From Actibacterium ureilyticum (lineage in GTDB: Bacteria > Pseudomonadota > Alphaproteobacteria > Rhodobacterales > Rhodobacteraceae), in contig NZ_NSBT01000018.1 in assembly GCF_002285435.1 (NCBI RefSeq), positions 1 through 64,000 of the forward strand: 64,000 nucleotides of DNA, given 5' to 3'. The position numbers and the translations under genes were made by a program. This document shows, in pieces, positions 1-7,773 of the stretch. How positions within the stretch are numbered: the stretch's first letter is position 1; the number at the start of each line of letters is the position of its first letter. The notes below the pieces were generated by a model. The model searched no databases and had not been told where the DNA came from. It was given only the letters and a program-made list of their open reading frames with translations.

Positions 1-95
1 GCGGACTAAGCGCCAATTCGCTGCGGTTGCGCCAATGGCGGCTTGGCGATACCCCGACGGGCGAACTTTGCGCTCTCCGAGGCTTCTTCGCGTAC

Positions 96-476
96 CTATT
101 CCAGGTTTTCCCGAATAAGATCAAATCCGTTTCCGAACGGATCAGCACAATTTGCAAGGTCTGCGACCTCTGAGTAGGTTTTCTTTTCAACCGAGCCGCC
201 GTACTTTTCAACTTCTGCACAAACCGGATCAATGTCATCTACTATGAAGTCAAGATGAACCGGTGTCCAATGACGCTGGTAGTGACGTTTTTCATCGGCT
301 GCGCCGATGGTGCCTGCGGCTTTCTCTTGGATGTGGAGATCGAGCGTTCCAACGGAGATAACCTGCCAATCATCCGAGTACTTTTTCTTAAATTTGCAGC
401 CCAATGCCTCAACATAAAACTTCAAGGCTGTGGACATGTCAGATACATCAATGCTGATAGTTGCTTTGCGAGCCAA
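96..476 (-). CDS. VOC (glyoxalase/bleomycin-resistance fold) family protein
   Basis: Small cytosolic protein of 126 residues with a single VOC module. It starts with a beta strand (ATISIDVSD), has the helix typical of these proteins (ALKFYVEALGC), and ends in DPFGNGFDLI, the usual C-terminal VOC motif. Substrate is unknown; relatives include glyoxalase I, dioxygenases and antibiotic-binding proteins. I choose a TTG start at 476 because a perfect GGAGG (484-488) lies 7 nt upstream. An ATG at 587 is in frame but adds 37 residues that do not resemble the family. The gene is visibly richer in A/T, with many Lys and Phe codons ending in A/T, than the genes that follow, which suggests horizontal acquisition. 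The first 95 bases of the window hold no gene that I can recognise. Confidence 0.75.
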   Translation of the reverse strand: MARKATISIDVSDMSTALKFYVEALGCKFKKKYSDDWQVISVGTLDLHIQEKAAGTIGAADEKRHYQRHWTPVHLDFIVDDIDPVCAEVEKYGGSVEKKTYSEVADLANCADPFGNGFDLIRENLE

Positions 477-717
477 AACGGTACCTCCAAAAGAGCAATT
501 TGTTCCATTTTTGTTCTCCCTGTGCCTGCCAGTTTTAGTTTTGCAAGTCAACCGCGCTGTGCACGATAGCCGACATTCAGTAGGCATGCAGAAACCGTGA
601 GTTTGGGCTCAAACCGGCCACTCCCCCCAACCATCATGACAAACATGGAACCCGCTAGATCACGCGATGGCGGCGGCGGGCCGGGGCAATCTTTGCACAC
701 AATCGTCCCCCTTCCAC

Positions 718-751
718 AAAAAAACACGGCGCCGGGATGCCCAGCGCCGTG
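718..751 (-). terminator. Rho-independent terminator of phoX
   Basis: An 8-bp perfect stem (725-732 with 744-751, CACGGCGC/GCGCCGTG) is followed on the minus strand by seven T (718-724). It lies about 20 nt past the phoX stop. The rest of the 477-773 gap shows no gene. Confidence 0.9.
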
Positions 752-773
752 CCTCTTTTCCGATTGATCGGGC

Positions 774-2657
774 TCAGCCGATCGCGACGCCATCCTCGCG
801 CCAGACGGCGACGATGGCCGAACGCGGTTTGCCCGTGCCGTCGGGCCATGCGCCGCCCGGGTGCTGGACGCCGACAAAGGCCACTTTCTTGTCCGCCGAC
901 CAGCACAGGCCCGTCACCTCGGCCCCATTCGGGACGGTCATGAAGCGCGCGATCTCGCCGGTTTCGGGGTCGCCCACCAGCATCTGGTTGTTACCCATGC
1001 CCGCGAATTCGCCGTCGTTGTCGTCATCGCCATCGGTCTGGATCCACAGCATCCCGTCGGACGAGAACGCCATCCCGTCGGGCGAGTTGAACATGTTGCC
1101 CTCGTTGATATTGGCCGACCCGGCGTACTGGTTGTCATAGACCGTCGGGTTGCCCGCCATCACGTAAAGATCCCAGTCGAACGCGTCAGCGGCGTGGTTG
1201 CCCCCGGCAGGGGTCCAGCGCACGATCTGACCGTAATTGTTGGTCTCGCGCGGGTTGGGACCGTTGACGGCGGTGTCGTCGCCACCGGCATTCGGCTTGA
1301 CGCCACGGTTCTTGTTGTTGGTCAGCGCGCAATAGGCCTCGGGTTTCAGCGGGTTGGCCGCGACCCATTCGGGGCGGTCCATCGTCGTGGCCCCCACGGC
1401 CGAGGCCGCCATGCGGGTGAAACACAGGATCTCGGCCGCGTCCATCCCGGTGGTTTCTGGGGTCAGGGCCAGCCATTCGCCGGTCTGGTCGTCATTGAAC
1501 CGGGCCGCGTAAAGGGTGCCATCGTCCAGCAGCCCTTCGGTCGCGCCGCCTTCGGTCCAGGTGCCGTTCGACACATATTTGTACAGGTACTCGCCCCGTT
1601 CATCGTCGCCCATATAGACCACGACGCGGCCATCGCTGGCCTGAACCATCTCGGCGTTTTCGTGCTTGATCCGGCCCAGCGCGGTGCGCTTCACCGGGGT
1701 CGAGGCCGGATCGGCCGGGTCGATCTCGGTGATGAAGCCGTGGCGGTGCGGCTCGTTGGGCTCATTCGAGATGTCATAGCGCGGATCGAATTTCTCATAG
1801 GCATAGCGGCCCTCGCCACCGATGCCATAGCGGCTGTACCCCTCGCCCGCGGGCATCTCGCCCGTGGCGCCGAAATAGCCGTTGAAATTCTCTTCGCAGG
1901 TCAGATAGGTGCCCCAAAGCGTCTTGCCCGAACCGCAATTGTTCATGGTGCCCTTGACCGTCATGCCCGCCGGATCGGCCTTGGTCTTGACCAGGTCATG
2001 CCCGGCCAGAGGACCGGCCAGCGTCATCTCGGTTTCATGGGTGATACGGCGGTTCAGCGGGCTGTCGATCACCACCTGATAGCCATCGCCATTGTCGGCC
2101 ACTTCCATCACGGTGACACCTTGCAGGTTCTTCAGCAGCAGAACCTCGTCGGCATTCTGCGGCATGCCTTCAGATGCGGCGGGCAGGTTGATCTTGGGGT
2201 TCACATATTCGGAATTGACGGCGATCACTTCCTTGCCGTCGATCTCGAACAGCTCCATCCCGTCGGTATTCTCGCCGAATACCTTGTCCGACATCGCGAC
2301 CGGCACACCGGTTTCCGGCGAATAGGCGCCCTGGGCTTCCGACCACAGCGGATCGCCCCAGCGCACAAGCACCTTGGCGCGATAGCCTGCGGGCACGTGG
2401 ATCTGGTGATCCGTGGCGATGCCGATGGGCTCGAACGCAAAGGCGCCATGCCCGGCCGCGCGGGACGCGGTGGTGGTGGAAAACAGACCCGTCCCGAACA
2501 CCGCCGCGCCCGAACCGAAGGCCAGCGCGCCGCCCAGAAGGCCCCGGCGCGAGATCGCACGCGACACCACCGCGTCGAACTGGTTGTCGGCCGGGCGGGG
2601 GTCGCGGTGTTCGTCGAATTCGTCCCAGGACATGTCGATAAGGGATGTGTCGGTCAT
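774..2657 (-). CDS. phoX: PhoX-type alkaline phosphatase (DUF839), Tat-exported
   Basis: Calcium-dependent phosphomonoesterase that releases phosphate from organic esters in the periplasm. The 627-residue length fits the PhoX family. The N-terminus carries a twin-arginine motif (SRRGLL, Arg37-Arg38) followed by a hydrophobic stretch rich in Gly/Ala, so it should leave folded by the Tat pathway with its metal cofactor. The block NNCGSGKTLWGTYLTCEEN near residue 239 matches the conserved PhoX segment whose first Cys is an iron ligand in characterised enzymes. The ATG at 2657 is preceded by AGGAAAG; an in-frame ATG at 2798 would place the Pho box inside the gene and is rejected. A Pho box at 2748-2765 indicates PhoB control, and a strong terminator ends the gene. 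Confidence 0.94.
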   Translation of the reverse strand: MTDTSLIDMSWDEFDEHRDPRPADNQFDAVVSRAISRRGLLGGALAFGSGAAVFGTGLFSTTTASRAAGHGAFAFEPIGIATDHQIHVPAGYRAKVLVRWGDPLWSEAQGAYSPETGVPVAMSDKVFGENTDGMELFEIDGKEVIAVNSEYVNPKINLPAASEGMPQNADEVLLLKNLQGVTVMEVADNGDGYQVVIDSPLNRRITHETEMTLAGPLAGHDLVKTKADPAGMTVKGTMNNCGSGKTLWGTYLTCEENFNGYFGATGEMPAGEGYSRYGIGGEGRYAYEKFDPRYDISNEPNEPHRHGFITEIDPADPASTPVKRTALGRIKHENAEMVQASDGRVVVYMGDDERGEYLYKYVSNGTWTEGGATEGLLDDGTLYAARFNDDQTGEWLALTPETTGMDAAEILCFTRMAASAVGATTMDRPEWVAANPLKPEAYCALTNNKNRGVKPNAGGDDTAVNGPNPRETNNYGQIVRWTPAGGNHAADAFDWDLYVMAGNPTVYDNQYAGSANINEGNMFNSPDGMAFSSDGMLWIQTDGDDDNDGEFAGMGNNQMLVGDPETGEIARFMTVPNGAEVTGLCWSADKKVAFVGVQHPGGAWPDGTGKPRSAIVAVWREDGVAIG

Positions 2658-2731
2658 GATCTGCTTTCCTAGCTGGTGATTTCGCTGAGTGGGGACCGAA
2701 TCCGGGATCCGGTCCGCTGCGGATACCGGCG

Positions 2732-2765
2732 ATATAAGGTAACGGCTGTGACAGTTTCGCGACAG
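2732..2765 (-). promoter_or_regulatory. Pho box and -10 element upstream of phoX
   Basis: On the minus strand, 2765-2748 reads CTGTCGCGAAACTGTCAC: two 7-mers close to CTGTCAT/CTGTCAC separated by 4 nt, the 11-bp direct-repeat spacing bound by PhoB. A TTATAT hexamer at 2737-2732 lies 10 nt downstream, where the -10 is expected when the Pho box replaces the -35. The distance to the phoX ATG is about 90 nt. Confidence 0.82.
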
Positions 2766-2813
2766 CCGCACCATCGGTCGCGGATTTCTGCAGATCACCC
2801 GCCTTTGCGCGGC

Positions 2814-3617
2814 CTAGCGCACCCAGCCCTCGGTCTTCATCAGCGCCTGCGCCTCGTCGCTGATCAGGAAGTCCAGGAAATCCTGCGCCATCGGGTCCGC
2901 CATCGGTGACAGCGCCACGTTCACGTCGCGCCAGACCGTGCGCTCCGGGGTCAGGTCGACCTGTTGCAGGTCATCGGATTTGCTGACCGGCCAGTTCGGC
3001 CAGGTGATCCAGGCATCCGCGTCTTCGGACAGGAACGCGCGATAGCTGGCGCCCGATCCCTTGGCATAGGTGACGATATTCTTGCGAAACGCCGCGACAT
3101 CCGACAAGCGGCCCAGCCGGCCGGCGACATCCTCCCACACGCCGGTGCCCGAGGTGTTGTAGACCCCCGCGCCCTCGGTCACGACAATCCGCATGCCCGG
3201 CGCCAGCAGGTCGTCGAAACCCGCGATGCCCTTTGGGTTGCCCTGTTTCACCGCGATGATCGCGGGGCGGATATAGATCGGTTCGACCTGTTCGCTGGCA
3301 AAGGTCTTGTAGGTTTCCAGGAACGCGGTCATCGACTGTTCCGATGTCCCCCACAGGATATCGGCATCCGCCTGCGCCATGGGCGACCATTTGTGTTCCG
3401 GCCCGGCGATCACCTCGACCTTGTGGCCGGTTTTCTGCTGCCAGACATCGGCGACCTTTTGAAAGGCCGTGTGCGGCCCCCCGGCACCATAGAGCTTCAC
3501 GATGCCATCGGCAGGCGCGTGGGTGATCGCGGGATCGTACAGCGTGGATTGCTGGGCCATGGCGGTGGCGGTTGCCGCCAGCAGGGCCAGCGCGGGCAAC
3601 AGGGGGTTCAGTCGCAT
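2814..3617 (-). CDS. AcfC-like periplasmic substrate-binding protein
   Basis: Extracellular solute-binding protein of 267 residues with a Sec signal peptide ending near residue 21 (AMA-QQ). The mature protein opens with VKLYGAGGPHTAFQKVADVW and contains ADILWGTSEQSM, which resemble the accessory colonization factor AcfC branch of the molybdate/sulfate-binding fold (type 2 periplasmic binding protein). Ligand is unknown; an oxyanion or organic acid is possible. No permease or ATPase gene lies nearby, so it is either an orphan receptor or works with a distant transporter. It is on the same strand and directly upstream of phoX, but the 156-nt gap contains phoX's own Pho promoter, so joint control is uncertain. 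A GGAGAG ribosome site precedes the ATG. Confidence 0.8.
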   Translation of the reverse strand: MRLNPLLPALALLAATATAMAQQSTLYDPAITHAPADGIVKLYGAGGPHTAFQKVADVWQQKTGHKVEVIAGPEHKWSPMAQADADILWGTSEQSMTAFLETYKTFASEQVEPIYIRPAIIAVKQGNPKGIAGFDDLLAPGMRIVVTEGAGVYNTSGTGVWEDVAGRLGRLSDVAAFRKNIVTYAKGSGASYRAFLSEDADAWITWPNWPVSKSDDLQQVDLTPERTVWRDVNVALSPMADPMAQDFLDFLISDEAQALMKTEGWVR

Positions 3618-3631
3618 GTCATCTCTCCGGT

Positions 3632-3660
3632 TCTGGATCGCGCGGATTGCGCGTTCCAGA
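3632..3660. repeat. Intergenic hairpin between LOG gene and acfC-like gene
   Basis: TCTGGA at 3632-3637 pairs with TCCAGA at 3655-3660 and CGCGC at 3639-3643 pairs with GCGCG at 3649-3653, with one T-T mismatch and a 5-nt loop. There is no T tract on either side. It sits about 15 nt upstream of the acfC-like start codon, so it might affect read-through or translation. Confidence 0.4.
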
Positions 3661-3697
3661 AGACGCAGCGATGGGCGCTTTCATCCCCGGCGCGTCG

Positions 3698-4528
3698 TCA
3701 CGACTGCGTGAAAGCGTCGTAGTCCCAGTTTTCGATGATCTCGACCGCCTCTTCAGCAGTTTCGACATAGCGGAACAGGTCCAGGTCATTGGCCGAGATC
3801 GTGCCCGCATCGGCCAGCGCGTCCCAGTTGATGATCCGTTCCCAGAATTCCTTGCCGAACAGCAGGAACGGCACCGGCTTCATTCGTTCGGTCTGGATAA
3901 GGGTCAGGGATTCGAACATCTCGTCCAGCGTGCCGAACCCGCCGGGAAAGACGGTGATCGCATTGGCGCGCATCAGGAAATGCATCTTGCGGATGCCGAA
4001 ATAGTGGAAATTGAAGCACAGGTCCGGCGTCACGTATTCATTGGGCGCCTGCTCATGCGGCAACACGATGTTCAGCCCGATCGACACGCCGCCCGCATCG
4101 GCGGCGCCGCGGTTTCCGGCCTCCATCACGCCGGGGCCGCCACCGCTGACGATGACATTCTCGCGCCCGCCGGTTTCCAGGCTTTTCAGCGTCATCAGCC
4201 GCGCGAATTCCCGCGCCTGGTCGTAATATTTCGACAGCCCGGCCAAGGTTTCGGTGCGCGCCGTGTCACGCTTGGCCGGTTCGGGAATACGCGCGCCGCC
4301 GAAAAGAACGATGGTGCTTTCGATGCCGTATTCGCTCATCAGCAGCTCGGGCTTCAGCAGCTCCAGCTGCAGCCGCACCGGGCGCAGCTCGTCCCGGCAC
4401 AGGAAGTCATTGTCGTTGAAGGCCAGCCGATAGGCCGGGGCGCGGGTCTGTGGCGTATCGGGGATCTCGCGCGTGGTTTCGATATCCTGATGGGCATCGG
4501 GAAACACCCGCTTGTGGTCGTCTTTCAT
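3698..4528 (-). CDS. LOG family / TIGR00730 Rossmann-fold protein (putative nucleotide phosphoribohydrolase)
   Basis: Cytosolic protein of 276 residues. Two diagnostic motifs are present: SGGGPGVMEAGNRGA and FPGGFGTLDEMFE, the latter being the PGGxGTxxE signature of the lysine-decarboxylase-like LOG family. Characterised members cleave nucleoside 5'-monophosphates, releasing the base and ribose 5-phosphate (cytokinin activation in plants and some bacteria). The protein is longer than the minimal LOG (about 180-190 residues), like the extended TIGR00730 subgroup, so the physiological substrate may be another nucleotide. I use the ATG at 4528 with AAAGG upstream; the in-frame ATG at 4561 has no visible ribosome site. 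Confidence 0.85.
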   Translation of the reverse strand: MKDDHKRVFPDAHQDIETTREIPDTPQTRAPAYRLAFNDNDFLCRDELRPVRLQLELLKPELLMSEYGIESTIVLFGGARIPEPAKRDTARTETLAGLSKYYDQAREFARLMTLKSLETGGRENVIVSGGGPGVMEAGNRGAADAGGVSIGLNIVLPHEQAPNEYVTPDLCFNFHYFGIRKMHFLMRANAITVFPGGFGTLDEMFESLTLIQTERMKPVPFLLFGKEFWERIINWDALADAGTISANDLDLFRYVETAEEAVEIIENWDYDAFTQS

Positions 4529-4628
4529 GCACGCGTACCTTTCATCCTGAACCGCCAACATTGCGCAAGCCGCCGGTTGCGTCTATAGCCTGCGCGCCAG
4601 CCATAACATACACAAACCCGAGGGAAAC

Positions 4629-5456
4629 ATGTCCAACGCCCAGCTCGAAGCCGCCATCGAAACCGCCTGGGAGGCGCGCGACACCATCACCCCCGCCACC
4701 ACCGGCGAAACCCGCGAGGCGATCGAAGATACGCTGAACGCGCTGGACAGTGGCAGCCTGCGCGTGGCCGAGAAGCTGGACAGCGGCGACTGGCATGTGA
4801 ACCAGTGGGCGAAAAAGGCGGTTCTGCTGGGCTTTCGCATCAAGGACATGGAACAGCAGGAAGGTGGCCCGCAGGGGTCCGGCTGGTGGGACAAGGTCGA
4901 CAGCAAGTTCAAGGGCTGGGGCGACAACCAGTGGAAAGCCGCCGGGTTCCGCGCGGTGCCGAACGCGGTGGTGCGCAAATCGGCATTCATCGCGCCGGGC
5001 GTGGTCCTGATGCCCAGCTTCGTGAACCTGGGCGCCTATGTCGACGAGGGCACGATGGTCGACACCTGGGCCACCGTGGGCAGCTGCGCCCAGATCGGCA
5101 AGAACGTCCACCTGTCGGGCGGCGTCGGCATCGGCGGCGTGCTGGAACCGATGCAGGCGGGCCCGACGATCATCGAAGACAACTGCTTCATCGGCGCCCG
5201 GTCCGAGGTGGTCGAGGGCTGCATCGTCCGCGAAGGCTCGGTCCTGGGGATGGGGGTCTTCATCGGCCAGTCGACCAAGATCGTCGACCGCGAAACCGGC
5301 GAGGTCATGTATGGCGAGGTGCCGCCCTATTCGGTGGTTGTCGCCGGGTCGATGCCCACCAAGAACAACATCAATCTGTATTGCGCGGTGATCGTGAAGC
5401 GGGTGGATGAAAAGACCCGCTCGAAAACAGGGATCAACGAGCTTCTGCGCGACTGA
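4629..5456 (+). CDS. dapD: 2,3,4,5-tetrahydropyridine-2,6-dicarboxylate N-succinyltransferase
   Basis: Transfers succinyl from succinyl-CoA to tetrahydrodipicolinate in the succinylase branch of lysine and meso-diaminopimelate synthesis. The 275-residue length matches the family. An N-terminal helical domain (about 1-100) is followed by a left-handed beta-helix of hexapeptide repeats (about 105-230: [40 protein letters not shown]) and the C-terminal [21 protein letters not shown] segment. GAGGGAAAC precedes the ATG. It is monocistronic here and ends in a strong terminator. Its pathway partner dapE lies about 3 kb downstream on the same strand, separated by unrelated genes. Confidence 0.97.
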   Translation: MSNAQLEAAIETAWEARDTITPATTGETREAIEDTLNALDSGSLRVAEKLDSGDWHVNQWAKKAVLLGFRIKDMEQQEGGPQGSGWWDKVDSKFKGWGDNQWKAAGFRAVPNAVVRKSAFIAPGVVLMPSFVNLGAYVDEGTMVDTWATVGSCAQIGKNVHLSGGVGIGGVLEPMQAGPTIIEDNCFIGARSEVVEGCIVREGSVLGMGVFIGQSTKIVDRETGEVMYGEVPPYSVVVAGSMPTKNNINLYCAVIVKRVDEKTRSKTGINELLRD

Positions 5457-5478
5457 TCGCGACAGACATCCGTTACAG

Positions 5479-5510
5479 GGGGCGTCCGGTTCGGACGCCC
5501 CTTTGCGTTT
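5479..5510 (+). terminator. Rho-independent terminator of dapD
   Basis: A 10-bp perfect stem (5479-5488 with 5492-5501, GGGGCGTCCG/CGGACGCCCC), a 3-nt loop and TTTGCGTTT follow the dapD stop. It lies just past the convergent channel gene's stop and may stop transcription from both sides. Confidence 0.88.
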
Positions 5511-5525
5511 GGGCGCCCGCCGCAA

Positions 5526-6575
5526 TCATTCCCCGAACCATTTGCGCACGATCCGGTCATAGCTGCCGTTTTCGCGCATTTTCAGGATCGCCTGGTTGAT
5601 CGGCTCGCGCAGGTCGCTGCCCGCGGGCAGGACGATGCCGTAATCCTCTTTGCGGAACACCCGGTCGACCAGATAGGCCTTATCGTCGGAACGCTGCGAG
5701 ATATAGTATTTCAGAACCGGGCCGTCGAAGACCACCGCGTCGATGCCGCCGCTCTCGAACTCGGCGACCAGTTCGGCAAATCCGGGATAGGTGTCGTGCC
5801 GGATATCCCGCGATGCCAGAAAGACCGACGCAGTCGAATTTTCGACGCTACCGACACGGCGCGTGTCCAGATCGCTCAGCCCGTTGACGTTGGAAATCAG
5901 CGCGCTGACCGTCATCGCGGTGGTGATGCGCGCCACGAAGAACGACACCAGAAACAGGCTCGAAATCACCAGAAGAACGCCCAGAACACGGCCCATCGGG
6001 GATCTGGGCTGGCGTTCCTCGAACCCGCCATTCACCACCAGGTTCAGCGCCCACCAGAACGAGGGGAAGATCGCCTCGCGGGCGGGGCGTTCGAAATAGG
6101 GCTGCGCGCGGCGTTCGAACACCCACATCAACATGCCGCTGGCAAACAGGATGCCGATCGCCGCCAGGATCCAAAGCGCGATCTCGGGTTTGAAGAACTG
6201 GGTGCGGAAGCTGGCTCCACGCTCGCCCGCGACCATGATCTGCAAACCGCTTTCATAGATCGGCAACGAGAAATCCATGACCACCTCGCGCTCGGCGGTG
6301 ATCGAGATATTGGCGATGGCCCCATCCGCGTCGCCATTGATGACACGTCCCAGCATATGCGAGAAATTCGGGCTTTCGGTATAGCGCACCTCGCGGCCCA
6401 GATCCTCGGCCAGGCGGTCCATCAGATCGATGCTGAACCCAGCCATCTTGTCGCCCTGCGGAAAGGCAAAGGGGGGCCGGTCGACCGTGGCGAATTCCAG
6501 CGTCTGCGCCGGGGCCAGTGTGGCGAACAGGTTCAGCAACAGGGTTGCGGACAAAAGGACAATCGGGCGGATCAT
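5526..6575 (-). CDS. Glutamate-receptor-like ligand-gated ion channel (prokaryotic iGluR architecture)
   Basis: 349-residue membrane protein with the order signal peptide (1-23), ligand-binding half S1 (about 25-128), TM1 (132-154), re-entrant pore loop (170-185), TM2 (196-222), ligand-binding half S2 (about 238-349). S1 holds ITAEREV, where Arg96 is placed to bind an amino-acid carboxylate. S2 holds DAVVFDGPVLKYY, where Asp284 is placed to bind the amino group. The pore reads SFWWALNLVVNGGFEE: it keeps the SFWWAL helix of GluR0-type channels but lacks the potassium filter TVGYG. Ion selectivity is therefore unknown and may resemble animal receptors more. It would sit in the inner membrane sensing a periplasmic amino acid. 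The ATG at 6575 is chosen because it begins a clean signal peptide; the upstream in-frame extension is non-homologous. Confidence 0.85.
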   Translation of the reverse strand: MIRPIVLLSATLLLNLFATLAPAQTLEFATVDRPPFAFPQGDKMAGFSIDLMDRLAEDLGREVRYTESPNFSHMLGRVINGDADGAIANISITAEREVVMDFSLPIYESGLQIMVAGERGASFRTQFFKPEIALWILAAIGILFASGMLMWVFERRAQPYFERPAREAIFPSFWWALNLVVNGGFEERQPRSPMGRVLGVLLVISSLFLVSFFVARITTAMTVSALISNVNGLSDLDTRRVGSVENSTASVFLASRDIRHDTYPGFAELVAEFESGGIDAVVFDGPVLKYYISQRSDDKAYLVDRVFRKEDYGIVLPAGSDLREPINQAILKMRENGSYDRIVRKWFGE

Positions 6576-6656
6576 GATACTCTTCTTCGGATTCCCGTCT
6601 GGAACGCGTCTAACGTTTCTGACACAGATGAGGCCAGAACAAAAACAGGATGTGAC

Positions 6657-6995
6657 ATGGCAAAGCGGGAAAGCAGGCAACGTGTCTTCACTTTGGTGGT
6701 CCAGGTGGGCCGAAAGGCGGACGATGGCCTGCCGGACGGGGCAACAGGGGCTGCGTTGATGTGCTTTGCCAGCGGCGTGGACGAGGCCGAGGCGGTGCGC
6801 GAAACCGTCGCGGTGCTGAAACAGGCCGATCTGGCACCGCTGGAAGTGACCGGCTATGGCACGCTGGAAGACCGCCGCGCCGAGGGCCACGAGATTGGCG
6901 ATGACGAGGTTGCGCTGATGGAACGCGCGCTGGCGGAAAACGCGGTGATCGTGGCGCAGATGACCCCGTTCTTTGGCGAGGATGACGCGCCATGA
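6657..6995 (+). CDS. Conserved-looking protein of unknown function, coupled to a HAD phosphatase
   Basis: A 112-residue acidic cytosolic protein with no signal peptide or membrane segment. I do not recognise the family. It starts MAKRESRQRVFTLVVQV and has alternating beta strand and helix patterns (TLVVQV, ETVAVLKQADL, PLEVTGYGTL, NAVIVAQMTPFF) suggesting a small alpha/beta fold. AGGA lies upstream of the ATG. The stop overlaps the next start (ATGA), so it is translationally coupled to the HAD gene and probably acts with it. It is divergent from the channel gene with only 81 nt between starts, so the two promoters share that space. Confidence 0.75.
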   Translation: MAKRESRQRVFTLVVQVGRKADDGLPDGATGAALMCFASGVDEAEAVRETVAVLKQADLAPLEVTGYGTLEDRRAEGHEIGDDEVALMERALAENAVIVAQMTPFFGEDDAP

Positions 6996-7636
6996 CCACG
7001 GTTTTCCTGGATCTTGACGGTACGCTGACAGATCCCAGGGCCGGGATCGCCGCCTGCATCAACCATGCGCTGGAACGGCTGGGCCTGCCCACCCGCGCGC
7101 CCGACAGTCTGGATTGGGCGATCGGCCCCGCGCTGATCGACAGTTTCGCCCGGCTGGGTGCGCCCGATCCGCAGGCGGCGCTGGTGCTTTATCGCGAACG
7201 CTACAGCACGGTCGGGCTGCTGGAAAACACCCCCTATGACGGTATCGAAACCGCGCTTGCGGCGCTGCGCGATGCCGGACGCACCCTGCATCTGGCCACC
7301 GCGAAGCCGCATGTCTATGCCCGCCGGATCACCGCGCATTTCGGGCTGGACCGGTTTCTGGACCAACAGTTCGGCCCGGAACTGGACGGCACCCGCAACG
7401 ACAAGGGCGCGTTGCTGGCCCATGCGCTGCAACAGCTGGGGCTGGACGCCGCGGACTGTCTGATGGTGGGCGATCGGCACCATGATATCGACGCCGCCCG
7501 CGCCGTTGGCATGCGCTGCATCGGGGTCGACTGGGGCTATGGCCCGCCCACAGAGCTGGACCAGGCCGATGCGCGCTGTGCCCGGGTTGCCGACCTGCCG
7601 GACATTGTTGCCAAACTGGCCCCATTCCCCGGCTGA
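6992..7636 (+). CDS. HAD-superfamily hydrolase, phosphoglycolate-phosphatase-like
   Basis: Cytosolic phosphatase of 214 residues, HAD subfamily IA. Motif I is FLDLDGTLTD with nucleophile Asp7 and general acid Asp9. Motif II is TAKP (Thr in LATAKP), motif III is the Lys of the NDKGALL region, and motif IV is MVGDRHHDIDAA. A helical cap lies between motifs I and II. The family acts on small phosphate esters such as 2-phosphoglycolate; the real substrate cannot be told from sequence. Its start overlaps the preceding small gene by 4 nt. Confidence 0.88.
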   Translation: MTTVFLDLDGTLTDPRAGIAACINHALERLGLPTRAPDSLDWAIGPALIDSFARLGAPDPQAALVLYRERYSTVGLLENTPYDGIETALAALRDAGRTLHLATAKPHVYARRITAHFGLDRFLDQQFGPELDGTRNDKGALLAHALQQLGLDAADCLMVGDRHHDIDAARAVGMRCIGVDWGYGPPTELDQADARCARVADLPDIVAKLAPFPG

Positions 7637-7680
7637 CCGCGCCATTATTCTTGGCAATACCTCAAGTTCGCCCCATTTGT

Positions 7681-7702
7681 GCCCCGGTTTTCGGGCCTTT
7701 TT
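7681..7702 (+). terminator. Weak intrinsic terminator after the HAD gene
   Basis: A short GC stem (CCCG 7683-7686 with CGGG 7692-7695) followed by five T (7698-7702), about 45 nt past the stop. The stem is only 4 bp, so this is tentative. Confidence 0.35.
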
Positions 7703-7773
7703 GAGTGCAACTGAGGGTAGTGAGCGGCGGCCAACCCCAATGGGCCGGCCGGCGGAGTACTGGGGGAATAACG

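Noticed and set aside
861-2672. Long open frame antisense to phoX (about 600 codons)
   Set aside because: Its His/Gly/Arg-rich translation has no family motif and mirrors the codon bias of phoX, which has clear motifs, a ribosome site and a terminator.
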